This document shows, in pieces, positions 9,780 through 20,299 of a stretch of DNA of 64,000 bases. The stretch covers positions 96,069,501-96,133,500 of the forward strand of contig JADMNL010000028.1 of NCBI GenBank assembly GCA_016271365.2, written 5' to 3'. The stretch is from Neoceratodus forsteri. Taxonomy: Eukaryota; Chordata; Ceratodontiformes; Ceratodontidae. Under the pieces are notes generated by a model. That model was not told where the DNA came from. It saw only the letters and a program-made list of their open reading frames with translations, and made no database searches. The translations under genes were made by a program, and so were the position numbers. Within the stretch, counting starts at the first letter, position 1. Each line of letters begins with the position of its first letter.

Positions 9780-10748
9780 ATGGTTCTCCAGGAAGGTGGC
9801 AAAGGAGGTGAAAGGAAAAAGGATTGCGTTAGGAAAGTATAAAGAAACAGAGAGGAGGATGGTGAGGTACACTTAATAAAACAGAAGGAAGCATGCAAGG
9901 TGGTGAGGGTTGCAAAGGCACAGACAGAGGAAAGAATTGAACTAGGGGTAGCTACAGAGGATACTGCTTTATTCCGGTACATAAGCGAGAAGAGAAAAAC
10001 TAGGGGAAGGATAATAAGAATCAGAAGGGTTAAAGGGGAAGACTTTGCAGAAGGAGACCAAGCAAAAGCTGACATTTTAAATACGTATTTCTGCTCAGTT
10101 TTCACATTGGAGAGTGGAGAGGACGAACCGTCAGGGAAAAACAGAGATTGGGTGGGGAGGGGATGGACACAGGTTCATTCTCAGAGGAAGGAGTTCTGTA
10201 AGGACTTGCTGGACAAGGCAATGGAACTGGATGGGAGTCACCCCAGGATACTAAAAGAACTTAGAGAGATTCAGGCTGCCCCACTGACAGTTTTTTCAAC
10301 AACTCACTGAAAACAGGAGTAGTTACAGAGGACTGGAGAAAGGCAGATGTTGTTCCTCCACATGAAGAGCAGCAGCAAAGAGGAGGCTGGGAACTATAGG
10401 CCAGTCAGTCTCACTTCAGCGGTGGGGAAATGGATGAAAACACTACTGAAAGAAAGGATGATAGAATATCTGGAAACAAATGGTCTACAAGACCACAGAC
10501 GACATGAACCCATGAGGGGGCGGTCATGTCAAGTGAATCAAATAGATTTCTTTGACTGATTGACAAGGAAAATCAATCAGGGTAGAGCAGTGCATGTGGC
10601 CTATTTGGACTCCAGTAAGGCCTTTGACATGGTGCCACACAGAAGGCCGATTAGTAAGTTGACCAATCTAGGAGTGGGATCTATAATTGTAAATTGGGTT
10701 AAAAATGGGTTAAAGGATAGGAAGCAGAGAGTGGTAGTTAACTGCACT
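9780..10748 (+). pseudogene. CR1 linker and RT N-terminal half
   Basis: Consecutive frames read K-R-K-T-R-G-R-I-I and I-L-N-T-Y-F-C-S-V-F-T (9900-10310). Next come G-N-Y-R-P-V-S-L-T-S and M-I-E-Y-L-E-T-N-G-L (10347-10559), then V-A-Y-L-D-S-S-K-A-F-D-M-V-P-H (10560-10748). The last contains RT motif A with its catalytic Asp. The sequence stops in V-V-V-N because the L1-clade fragment inserted there. Confidence 0.8.
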
Positions 10749-10749
10749 C

Positions 10750-11430
10750 CTTTTTTTTTTCAGTTTAACAAACTTTAGTTAATATGTAACGGAGTATACA
10801 GAAAACAAGAAAAGCATAACAGCCAGCTTAATCTGGTTCAAGGTCAGTTGGCATTCATCTGTATCCCCTCCCTTGGGTCGTGCCTGAAAGTAGGCAGGAT
10901 TTGTCTAGAGCACTTACCCGGTCAACAAAAACTAAATAAAATAAATAAATAAAATAACACATACAGTGGGGGCTAATTCCAATACAACATTAAGGATCTA
11001 ATTACAATACAAATAGTTTTGCCTAAACAATACGTTTCCTCACTATATAAATGTAACCACCCTATCTCATAACCCCTTCAAAAGAACCTCCCACCTCCCA
11101 CCCCAACCTTTCCCACATGCAGGCAAGAAACTGCCTGTTCAAATGTGTATATTCAGAAGTGGGAAGGTCTATGAAAAAGTAATCCAAAGGTATGACCTAT
11201 AACAGCAATTAAAAATGTGAAACTCTAACCCCCAAGGGAGGAGACTAAGGTCTAAAATCCTTATCTCACCTCCCAGCAACAAACTGAATAAAGGGTTCCC
11301 ACAGGACCTGGAAATGTGATACTTTGATTAGTAGCAGTAATGGTTCTTTCTGCATTCAGAGCACTAAATACCTCTTGAGTCCATTCACTCAAGGAAAACA
11401 ACTTGTTGTTTTTCCAGTGTCTCATTATAA
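10750..11430 (-). mobile_element. L1/Tx1-clade LINE 3' end inserted in CR1
   Basis: AACTGCACTC at 10740-10749 is repeated at 11431-11440, a 10 bp target duplication. The plus strand begins with a T run (10750-10760), so the poly-A end lies on the left and the element reads on the minus strand. At its right end the minus strand encodes H-W-K-N-N-K-L-F followed by W-x-x-E-V-F-S-A-L-N. That resembles the C-terminal end of L1-type ORF2. The interior contains the tail-type repeat at 10825-10955. Confidence 0.65.
10825..10955 (+). repeat. LINE/SINE tail family 2 (nested)
   Basis: The segment from AGCTTAATCTGGTTCAAGG to GGTCAACAAAAACTAAATAA is the plus-strand copy of the sequence found inverted at 13150-13310. 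It ends in a TAAATAAA tail. It lies within the L1-clade insert, so it is a younger insertion or a shared 3' tail. Confidence 0.65.
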
Positions 11431-11880
11431 ACTGCACTCATTCTAAAGTACAGTGTGTGATGAGTGGGGTGCCACAAGACTCAGTACTAGGGCCAGTCCT
11501 CTAAGGAAGGCGTGCATTTTTGCAGATGATACCAAAATCTGCAAAAGGGTGGACACTAAAGAAGGGGTGGAAAAAATAAGCAAAGATCTTGAGAAACTCA
11601 AGGAATGGTCAAAAACATGGCAGTTGAGGTTCAATGCCAACAATTTCAAGGTAATGCACCTAGGACATAATGCCCTGCAGCTGAGTATAAGATGGTGTGG
11701 GAAGTACTAACAGTTACTCAGCAAAAAAGGGACCTAGGGGTCTGTGGACATAAAGGTGACAGGGTAGTTGAACAAAGCAGTCGGTAAAGCTAGTGAAATA
11801 CTGGGTTGTATGGGGGGTATCTTCAGAAGGAAGAGGGATGTGGTTTTGCCATTATATCACTCGCTGGTGTGACCACACCT
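11431..11880 (+). pseudogene. CR1 RT catalytic motif and thumb start
   Basis: S-G-V-P-Q-D-S-V-L-G-P precedes a stop and a small deletion. F-A-D-D-T-K-I-C follows at 11519-11542, with both catalytic aspartates kept, and then L-R-F-N-A-N-N-F-K-V-M-H-L-G. The rest (L-N-K-A-V-G-K-A, I-L-G) is frame-shifted. The Gly of Q-G-S has become Asp. Confidence 0.8.
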
Positions 11881-11899
11881 GTAGTACTATACTGTACTG

Positions 11900-12345
11900 T
11901 ACTGTACTGCGTGGTGGCAGATCACCTTCAAGGTTGGCTTGCTGACCTATGAAGCCCTACACTGACTGGGACCAGGGTACCTGCAAGATCTTCCTCACCC
12001 CTACTGCCCCACCCGACTGTTCTGCTCCGCCGACGAGAGATTGCTGGAGATTCCCAGGGTCCGGTTGCAGATATCTGGGGCCTGCACATTTGCAGCCCCC
12101 ACCCTGTGTAATTCTCTACCTTGTCAGGTTGGTGAGTGCCAGACTGTAGGAAGCTTCAAATCAGTGTTGAAGACATATTTATTTAACCTTGCTGTCTCCA
12201 TTAACTGATCTGTTCTGATTCTGTTGTTTTTATTGAATTTTAACTATTTATGATTTTAGATTTTGTTGTTTACTATTGTTAAAGCACTTTGAAATTTATG
12301 AATTGCACTCTACAAATAAAGATTATTATTATTATTATTATTACA
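11900..12345 (+). mobile_element. L2 LINE 3' end inserted in CR1
   Basis: Coding fragments A-R/T-F-A-A-P-T-L, C-N-S-L-P, V-G-E-C-Q-T-V-G-S-F-K-S and L-K-T-Y-L-F-N-L match the L2 C-terminus. The 3' UTR has AAAGCACTTTGAAATTTATG and a terminal (ATT)n after AATAAAG at 12316-12342. A short TACTG repeat (11889-11912) lies at its left boundary. Confidence 0.8.
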
Positions 12346-12880
12346 GTTTCCGAGACCACACCCCAAAAAGGACATAGACAGAGTAGAGGCAATCCAGAGG
12401 TGGGGAACTAAAATGGTACATGATCGCATGAGAAGCCCTACAAAGAGAGACTGAGGGATCTCAACATGTATAACCTAGTAGAAAGGAAAGACAGAGAGGG
12501 ATATGGTAGAGATCTACAAGTACCTCAAAGGAGCGAATAAAATACAGGTGGGGAGTCTCTTTCAAATGAGAACAAGCACCAGGATCAAGGGGTATGCAAT
12601 GAAGTTGGGGGGGTTGGAATTCAAGACTAATATTGAATATTTCTTCACTGAATGAGCAGCTGATGCCTGGAAAAGATTGCTGATGGAGGTGGGGGAGGCC
12701 AAAATAGTGGGGGTCTTCAAGCATGCGTTGGATAGACATAGGGGTATATTTGATAGGATGCTGGGAGGTGGGAGGATTGACAGAGGCCAGATAGGATCTG
12801 CAAAGACAGAATAGGCAGGGGACATCTTGACAGACTAGGTGGGCTAAACAGTCCTTTCTTCCATCAAATTATGTTTTCCT
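12346..12880 (+). pseudogene. CR1 RT C-terminus and 3' tail
   Basis: The order continues the same CR1: K-K-D-I-D-R-V-E-A-I-Q-R, then a R-D-L-N-M-Y block, then Y-F-F-T-E, then the tail with GACTAGGTGGGCTAAACAG. Stops and frameshifts are frequent. Confidence 0.75.
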
Positions 12881-12888
12881 ATCCCTTA

Positions 12889-12991
12889 CAGAAATACGAG
12901 TGAGCAGCATGCATGCATGCAGCATGCATGCCGCATGCTTAATAAGCATGTGGCGTGCATGCTGCTTGCATGCTGTGTACTTGTATTTCTG
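12889..12991. mobile_element. Palindromic MITE flanked by TA (mariner-like)
   Basis: A nearly perfect ~103 bp palindrome with ends CAGAAATAC and GTATTTCTG. The centre is GCATGC-rich (GCATGCTTAATAAGCATG). TA dinucleotides flank both ends (12887-12888 and 12992-12993), as Tc1/mariner-type transposition would leave. Confidence 0.75.
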
Positions 12992-13149
12992 TAAGAGTTG
13001 TTTCTTCAGGACATAGGAAAGGAACATAGGAAATACTAGACAAAAAAGACCAAGTGTCTGTCTTGCTTATTTCCCACTGTCCAGACAGTCATAATATCCA
13101 ACATATTGCAAAACAAAAAGACTGAAGCCTTTACCCCAATTAATAAAAT

Positions 13150-13310
13150 ACTATTTATTTATTTATTTAGTTAGTTTTTGTTGACTGGGTAAGTACACTA
13201 GACAAATTCTGCCTATTTTCAGGCACGACCCAGGGGAGGGAGTTACAGATGAATGCCAACTGACCTTGAACCAGATTAAGCTGTTGGTGGTATTTTCCCA
13301 GCCATTTTAT
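13150..13310 (-). repeat. LINE/SINE tail family 2
   Basis: This is the reverse copy of 10825-10955. On the plus strand it starts with TATTTATTTATTTA and ends near AACCAGATTAAGCTG. The block CAGGCACGACCCAGG is the inverted form of CCTGGGTCGTGCCTG. Confidence 0.7.
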
Positions 13311-13360
13311 TCCTCATGATGGGGAATTCCATAGGGTACATATATTTATAAAATGGCAAG

Positions 13361-13952
13361 CTGGCTCCCTGATGCCGAGTGATGGAGCATCGCATTGGCA
13401 TGCTGGCAACCCGGGTTTGCACCCCGAGCCTGGTCAACAGGAGCGGAAGCTGGCAGAAAGGGAATTAGGGCATCCTTTGTATGCTTCCCCCCTAGTCCAT
13501 TTGATGGGCGGTTCCTTGTGGTGGCTAGTAGAGGTGATCTTGACAGTGTGCAGTACCATCTGCATTGCTGATCAGTCCCATCCCAGGACACCACTGTGGC
13601 TACACAAAAGTGGGAGGTGGGAAGGGCCCCAGAAAACAGGAAACTCGCTGCACGGCCACTGGATGATGGCCATTATGTGCCCCCTACACCATGAAGCCTC
13701 GCTCAGCCGCGACCTTTAATCCTCCTAGTTCCCACACCTGGACAAGGTAGCAGAATAATTTCCCCTCCTCTAGCACCCCAATGGGAGGGGAGCCCCCCCA
13801 GAATGGTTACCCTGGGTCGACTTAGACATGGGACCTTTGAGAAGACGAAAGGATGTCAACAGGGGATGGCCAGTGGGCAGGGGTGCTAACACTGAGTGGC
13901 CCGAAGGAGTGGTGGATTGGGGGTGCATGGGAAGGCATAAAAAAATAAATAA
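13361..13952 (+). mobile_element. tRNA-headed, A-tailed element (long SINE) with 13 bp target duplication
   Basis: ATAAAATGGCAAG at 13348-13360 is repeated exactly at 13953-13965. The insert starts with a tRNA-like head: A-box-like GAGTGATGGAGC near 13377 and B-box-like GGGTTTGCACCCC near 13412. It ends in ATAAAAAAATAAATAAATAA. At 592 bp it is much longer than most SINEs. I see no reading frame of interest in the body. Confidence 0.75.
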
Positions 13953-14024
13953 ATAAAATGGCAAGGAAGAATCTAGAAACTTAATTGGGCAAGAGCTGTC
14001 ACCTGACCATGTATTAAAATGCTA

Positions 14025-14153
14025 TCCATGCACCGTTAGGTGTCTGATCTTGTTTCACATTCCACTATCTATGCACCGTTAGGTGTCTGATCTTGTTTCA
14101 CATTCCACTATCTATGCACCGTTAGGGGCCTGATCTTGTTTCACATTCCAGAT
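14025..14153. repeat. 43 bp tandem repeat, 3 copies
   Basis: CACCGTTAGG occurs at 14031, 14074 and 14117. Units share CTGATCTTGTTTCACATTCC. The third unit differs slightly (GGGGCC for GGTGTC). Confidence 0.9.
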
Positions 14154-14159
14154 AAGAGC

Positions 14160-15890
14160 TAATTATCTAGCACCTGTGTTACAAATCACTGCACTCACAT
14201 ACTGTACTAGTAAAACCAACCTACCTCAGAAACTAAAATTACGTTTGACAACAGACTATGTAATCACTTTTTACAGTAGAAAAGTAAATTCCCTGTTGTA
14301 CTGCATTCAGACAACTGTTTTTGTCTATTACTTTGTTTTTTAAAATATATTTACCTGCACATGAGTTATTTAATAAGTGCAATATTACACTCCAGTGTGT
14401 GCATGAAAGGATTTGTGATGCACTTCCCAGGGCTGTAAGGACACTCAACATTCAGCCTTGTGCCTCATTTCCCTGGTGCATACATGACAAATTCTTTAAT
14501 GCACATTTTGTTTGGATTATTGCTTGCATATAGGTTTAATAAGATGAATTAAGATCGAGGGGCCCATCTAGTGTAGTTCTGTTATCCTAAAAGCAATAAC
14601 CTGAACTCTCTTTCCCCCTCAGGTAGCTATTGAGCCTAGTCTTGAAACTCAGAATCTCCACTTGTTTTATAGGGAATAGTCTCTCCTCCCCATTCCACCT
14701 GAACAAACTGAGACACACACACACACCAAGCAATGGAGAGAAATGACCACAACCATGTGTTTATTAATTCCTCAACCAATCAGTACAGTCGGCAACACAT
14801 ACACTGCCAGATGGTTTTGGTTGGAATACGTTAAAGCCAAACACCAGCCTTTCCTTCCTCTGAGGGAAGCCACTCAATACTGCAAACCCACGCAAGGGAC
14901 ATGGCCTCTGGGGCATTGTTGGCTGGTGGCAGTACGAATTATCTGGCCAAGTGCAGGCTGCTGCTGGTAGTCCAGTGGTGCTTGTCCTAACTCACAAGGA
15001 TCCAGTATTTCTTGGCACTTAGTGGAACTGCCTCCTCTAGCACTATTCCCACTAATTATTTGTTTTTCCAATAGGCCCCCCGCCGATCTCCTTTTCCTGA
15101 TGGAGCTTGTGTTCCACACAACAACGCTCCCATGTAGAAATTATTGACAGAGTTTTACAGGATAGAATAGTGCACAATATGAAACTCAGCAGGCTTGGAC
15201 TGGCCAGTAGAGGAACAGAGGAAAACTCTGGTGGGCCCAAGGCTATGTGTGCCCCTTGAGTAGCTACACCCTTATGGGGGGGGGGGAGGAACAAAATGAA
15301 ATGACACCAGACATGAAAAAGTGGCCACAGATACATGCACCAGTAAGAAAATGAAAAATGGCTAAATGTAGGAAATTTCAGACATATTAACAGGGATAAT
15401 TAAAAATGAAAAGAAATATTGTTTCCTCTGTAAGGGTACAGAGAGATAAAGAGCAGCCAGATTAGATTTGGACAGTGAGTGATTCAGTTTTGCTGTGCTG
15501 CCGTGGGTTTCCAGTGGGCTCCAAAAGGCTACTTCCATCTAGGTTCCATGTGCCACAGTCTGACCCTGTGACTGGTTGTGCAGAGGCTGACCAGTGCAAT
15601 TCATTACTGCCATGCTGGCCCTGACCCTTACCGAGGCTGGTTACGAAGCTCTGAGTGACTGTGGAAAGAAAAGGTTTTGTAATCATATTGCAGTGGGGCG
15701 TAAAGCAGAAACTGGCACCAGAAGTGGACTTTCCAACCACTTTGCCCTAGCCAAAGAGCAAAATCACCCAGAAGTAGGGTTGTCAGAACCCACTGACGTT
15801 ATGGGTTCTGGTTCTGATCTAGAACTTTGCAAAGAGTTCTAGGATTCTAATCTTCTTCAGAACTCAAACTCCTTTGTGCATGGGACAAGT
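14160..15890. other. No recognisable gene or repeat
   Basis: I see only a short CA run (about 14713-14726) and a G run (15277-15287). Open frames are short and overlap on both strands without conserved motifs. Confidence 0.5.
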
Positions 15891-15892
15891 AA

Positions 15893-16038
15893 GCAATAAG
15901 GCATGATGGGGTGTGCATGGAACACATTTTACCGCACAGCCAGGGGCATAATAAGGCACAAGGCCGAAGGCCGAGTGACTTTAGCCACTAGCCGTGCGGT
16001 AAAATGTGTTCCACGCACATCCCAGAGTGCCTTATTGC
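15893..16038. mobile_element. Foldback/MITE-like element D
   Basis: Arms 15893-15940 and 15991-16038 are inverted copies (GCAATAAGGCA at the ends; GGAACACATTTTACCGCAC inside). The loop contains AAGGCCGAAGGCCGAGTG. There is no coding capacity. Confidence 0.85.
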
Positions 16039-16039
16039 G

Positions 16040-17580
16040 CTTATAAAATTGGCTCCTTTTTTTAAAACGTTTTACAGTTGGGAAAAGCATGTTTATATGT
16101 AGAAACAATAGATTTATTTGTGTACATTTATGATAAAATAGTCCTTCCACCCACTACAAATGATGTCATTGATGATGATGTCATTGTATTATTGCCTACT
16201 TTCTTCTTCCCATTTTTTTTTCCACATTCAAGATATGGAATGTTTATCATAGAATGTTTAGCATGGAATACATGGATTAAAAATTCTGCTCAGTTCCATT
16301 GGCAGAATATTTTTCTGCTAACACTCTGTACGCATAGACAACAAAGGCCTTTGTTACAGCCAGAGCCTCAGTTATCTCTCTGTCAGGACAAGAAGAAGAG
16401 AGTTCCCTGATGAGCAGGTAAAGATAGAAGGGGGAATTTTCACTGTAAGCAAAGAAACAGTTGTAGTGAAAACTATAAACAATACTTATTGTTTCTAATT
16501 TGTTCATGTGTGTAAGGAGAGTGTGATAATCAAGGAAACTACAGTTAATTTGTTTTATTTTTTATTTAAGGTAGTTTTATTTTTAGGGCCCAGATGAAGT
16601 TTTTTTTTTACAGTGTAAAGGTAGCAGCCATGTTTGTGGTGGAAGATCAGTTCTGGCTGTAGGGGGCTAACTGAAATGCCTGTGTTCCAAATGCCCATTG
16701 ATCTGGTTTCCAGACTCTTCACAGTCCTTTTTTTAGCCATGTGTAAACCATATTTTACACATAAATAACAGCCAATCAGATTCCATGATCTTACCCTGCC
16801 ATTTTATAAGAAAGAAAGAACAGAGAGACGTACTGAGAGGAGAAAAAACTAAAAAAAATGACCTGCTCACTCAGCACAACACTGTAGTTTCTCTGCAGAA
16901 AAGACAGAGAAACTCTGGGTGCCAATCAAAATGCAACTACCTAGTGTCATAATTCCATGTGCTGTCATTTGGCACATTTGCACATGAGCAGCACATTCTC
17001 ATATGTGTCTCATAGTAGCAAGTAAATTCCAAAAGGTTGATTGTTTCCCAGACTGACATCTACTGTTTTTGAAATGTCTCCACAACAAAAAAACTACATT
17101 TTTTTAGTATGTTGAAATCTTAATATTTAGAACCAACGGGTGTTCTAGTTGTAAATTAGAACTCAAACCCTTGGTTTCTAAAAGGGTTCCAATCTTTTTA
17201 GAACTAATTCTGACAGCCCTATCCAACTGTGTAATTTTTCATTTTATTCAATGGTATCATTAATCTTAAATGAAAATAATGGTTTGTGTTTTCTAAAAAA
17301 AAAGCAAAGAAAGAAAAAAGTTTGAGGACGTCTAAATAACAGAAAAGGAGTTTGCCCTTGTTTGTTTGTTTCTCTCTTTCTTCTGTGTGCGTGCATGTGA
17401 TTATCTGCCTCCCTGCCTCCCCAAATGGTGTAGCTAAGCTGGAAGCAAAACCCTCTATACTTGTGGTTGGAAACACCTGCCTCCTCTTCCTCTCACAGCC
17501 CCATGTCGGTTTTGGAGGCCCTCGCAAGTGATCGCACTCTCTGAAAAGATAAAACTTTATCTCCCTCTGAGAACAACATC
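16040..17580. other. No recognisable gene or repeat
   Basis: A/T-rich sequence with homopolymer runs. Short open frames lack family motifs. Confidence 0.45.
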
Positions 17581-17622
17581 AAGTCAGAGTGTTAGTGAGA
17601 GCTTATTTTATCAGGCAGGGCA

Positions 17623-17730
17623 CAATGTTCTGCTTAGTCGTCTACCTCCACCTCTGCTCAGCTCTGGCTTACAGCCAAAACCATTTCCTTCAGCCTGAGC
17701 AGATGGGTTTGACAGCTGAGACCCAACTTC
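17623..17730 (+). other. Candidate signal-peptide exon (unproven)
   Basis: From the ATG at 17624 a frame encodes a hydrophobic leader (M-F-C-L-V-V-Y-L-H-L-C-S-A-L-A) followed by Y-S-Q and a polar stretch. That is what a secretory signal peptide with a small-residue cleavage site looks like. A is at -3 of the ATG, and GTAGGC after CAGG at about 17733 could be a weak splice donor. I do not recognise the protein and see no downstream exon. It may be chance. Confidence 0.2.
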
Positions 17731-17904
17731 AGGGTAGGCAACCTTATGTAGAGCAAGGAACTGTTAACACTGTATGGCTTGCAGCTGCTCCTAAATAAGA
17801 CATTTCTGAATCTTTGTATTTATTAATGTTTTAAACCCCATTTTTAACTGTTGCCTTCCTTTATGCCTTTTACTGAATACTTATTTTTTATAAACTAGTA
17901 ACAT

Positions 17905-18190
17905 TACATATGAACATAGGAAATTATCAGCAGATACAGGCCATTCGGTCTACCTAGTCTGCTCAAGTGTGCAGCACTTCAGTCCATTAGACTGCAGCTG
18001 CCCCCCTTCCTCATATGCCTTCCCCCATCTTGTGCCCCCTTCCGGTTTGTACCCTTCCCTTGAATCTGTCCCACCCCCTCTTGAAGCCCCCAACACTCTG
18101 CAGGATACGGCTTCTCTGGCAGAGCATTCCACCCTGCCACCACCCTTTCTGTGAAATAGTTTTTAAATAGTGAAGAGTGAAATAGTTGTG
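17905..18190 (-). mobile_element. CR1-type LINE 3' end
   Basis: The minus strand encodes L-F-K-N-Y-F-T-E-R-V-V-A-G-W-N-A-L-P, the CR1 C-terminal block. The plus-strand left end is the reversed tail ATGAACATAGGAAATTATC with CTACCTAGTCTGC. It is a different subfamily from the copy at 1-775. Confidence 0.75.
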
Positions 18191-18379
18191 TGAAACACTT
18201 GAGCAATAAGGTTCACCTTAGTGTGGGAAGGGCATGTCACAGAATATTGGTCACTCTGGTAAATTTTTAGCCTAGGTACTACTTTGCCAAGCTGGTCCAC
18301 AACCTATCATAACACCTTACGAAGAGGGCCTTATAACTGTCACAAGCCAATGAAAATGCAGAATAGTTTATTTGACAAT

Positions 18380-18600
18380 TCATTTACTAAGACGAGCTCC
18401 GTGGAGATGGAATATCCCAGGACAATTCATCAGAAATGTGACATCTCATTTACAATAAGCGGGGGTCCTGCTTCTACACAGGTGAGGAATGACGCACAAG
18501 AAGGGCAGATGACTTGCTCAAGGTCCCCCAGGGAGCCAGTGGCTGAGTGAACTTCAAACCTGGAAAATCCTGGTTCACTTACCCTAAGCCCTAAACCAGC
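18380..18600 (-). mobile_element. MIR/CORE-SINE-like repeat
   Basis: GACTTGCTCAAGGTCCCCCA followed by CAAACCTGG and a CTAAACCA end matches the MIR layout read in reverse (core, then tRNA-like B and A boxes). Divergence is high, so it is old. Confidence 0.55.
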
Positions 18601-18609
18601 CAACATGCA

Positions 18610-19235
18610 ACAGACTTTTTCTTTTAATTTTCTTTTAATACACTGTTTTTTTCATTTTCTCATCTATCTACACCACCACACTCCCTTGCTACTCCTCCCC
18701 ATAGAGACCCTCAATTAGAAAACTTGCTCACCAATGCCATTGTCCTATATTTTCCAAAGACTGCTTCATAACTAATCTTCTGTGGTGGTGGTGTTAGGAA
18801 CTGAGATTTTGACCAGAGCAGAAAGAAGAGGATGTCTTTTGGGGCGGGGAGGGAGACTGAAGGAACTCAAGAAGGATGCTTTAATTCAAATGGTCTACAG
18901 GAGCTACAAGCTGCACTGTTAACACCTGACAACAGGAGTTACATCACTTACAAACTTGTGAGAATGGGGGGGGCCTAGACAAGAAATATAATATTCAGAG
19001 AATGGGAGAGGAACACCTGAACACCAATCAGAGCTTCACAGTAGGGCAGAGAGTTGGGAGGACGACCATCAGACACCAGAGAGATTTTCCCCATGGAGTA
19101 AGAGAGGCATAGACCTATTGGGGGGGGGCAGCATCACACAGTGGTCAGTATCGTGGGCAGTGTCACTATCACTGGGCATTCAGCATTACTTGAGGGTGCC
19201 ACTAGCCACCAGGTAATGCCTGGCGTGACAGAGGA
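18610..19235. other. No recognisable gene or repeat
   Basis: There are G runs near 18966 and 19121 and nothing else identifiable. Confidence 0.45.
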
Positions 19236-19239
19236 GTGA

Positions 19240-19490
19240 AGGGGTACTGCTCTAAGGCTAGACAATCAGAAGGTTGTGGGTTCTAGCCCCACCACAGAAA
19301 CTTCAGGTAAATCCCAATAGTGACACAGAAGTACAACTTGAGAGGGGTGCTACACTTCGGAGGTGCCATCTTTCGGATCATTCTTTAAGCTGAGGTCCTG
19401 TCTACCTGTTCTGGTGGTTGTTCAGGTGGACATTAAAGACCACATGGCACTTCTCAAAAAGCATAGGGGTATTTCTATTAAAATAACAAA
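19240..19490 (+). mobile_element. V-SINE-like element
   Basis: A tRNA-like B box (GTGGGTTCTAGCCCCACC near 19275) is followed by GAGGTGCCATCTTTCGGATC, GAGGTCCTGTCTACCTG, ATTAAAGACCACATGGCACTT and a GGGGTATT block. These resemble the strongly conserved region of vertebrate V-SINEs as I know it. A library match is needed. Confidence 0.5.
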
Positions 19491-19542
19491 AAAATATGTA
19501 CAAAACAACAGTCATACAAACAAAAACCAAACTACAACAACA

Positions 19543-20190
19543 AAGTGCCAGCCCAGTGGCTCTGAGGGTTGAGGTGCCAGACGCCATACCTCGCACCATG
19601 CCAGCGACCTGGGCTCGGGAGCAAGCTCGGGTAGCTGGCGGTCGGATGGGTAGGGGAAAATCGAGCATCTGGAGGACAGCTCTCCTCTCCTGGGGAGGGT
19701 GTGTTCATGACTCCCCAGCAACAGCAACTCCCAGTGGTGACTGGGAGTGCACCAGCTGGGGGTCACCCATGCAAGTGGTGGAGGCGTCAGTAGACATCCG
19801 CAAGAGTGTGCTCAGCTTGTGCTGGATGTCATTGCATGTCCATGCCTCTGGGGATGGGACCATCACTATCACACAAGTAAATAGAAACCCCCACCACCTG
19901 AGTAGACAACAACAGCCCTGTACCCACCGCCAGACCCCGCCCACCCAGTCCCTGATATCCTCCAGCCCCCTGGCCCACCTGCAGCAGAATGATTAAGGAA
20001 CACCATTGAGGAGAAGTGGCCCCACCCTGGGGGACAAGCCAGGTGCACCCACTGCAGGTAAGAGTTCTAGGGGCTCGGGGCACCGGGGGAGGGACTTGGG
20101 ATGTGGGGGATCTCAGTCTGGGCGGGACAAGCCGTATGTCAGAGGGAGTCTCGGGCGACAGTGAACAGGAGTGAAAAAGAAGCTAAAAAA
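19543..20190 (+). mobile_element. tRNA-headed, A-tailed element (second long SINE-like copy)
   Basis: The head AGTGGCTCTGAGGGTTGAGG with a following CGACCTGGGCTCGGGAGC resembles tRNA A and B boxes. The body is G/C-rich. The right end is A-rich with ACAACAACAAA, which also occurs at the left edge (about 19535) as a possible target duplication. It may be related to 13361-13952 but is clearly divergent. Confidence 0.45.
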
Positions 20191-20299
20191 ACAACAACAA
20201 AAAAATATAAAATTATAAAGAAAAAGGAAAACAAAACATTACAATGTATATTTTACCTGAAATACACATAGTTCCACAAATCAGACATGTAGCTATCAA

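Larger units (their letters stand above)
7216..12880 (+). mobile_element. Near-full-length CR1 LINE carrying four nested insertions
   Basis: CR1 parts occur in the correct order on the plus strand. They are a 5' region and possible ORF1 start (7216-7655), the esterase part of ORF1 (7960-8425), endonuclease (8800-9350), linker and RT (9360-9535, 9780-10748, 11431-11880), and thumb plus 3' tail (12346-12880). Separating them are a reversed CR1 tail (7656-7958), a foldback element (9536-9779), an L1-clade 3' end (10750-11430) and an L2 3' end (~11900-12345). All coding parts are frame-broken. Confidence 0.8.

Noticed and set aside
19363..19996. 166-codon plus frame and its shadows
   Set aside because: It spans the V-SINE-like element and a tRNA-headed repeat, so the frame is incidental.
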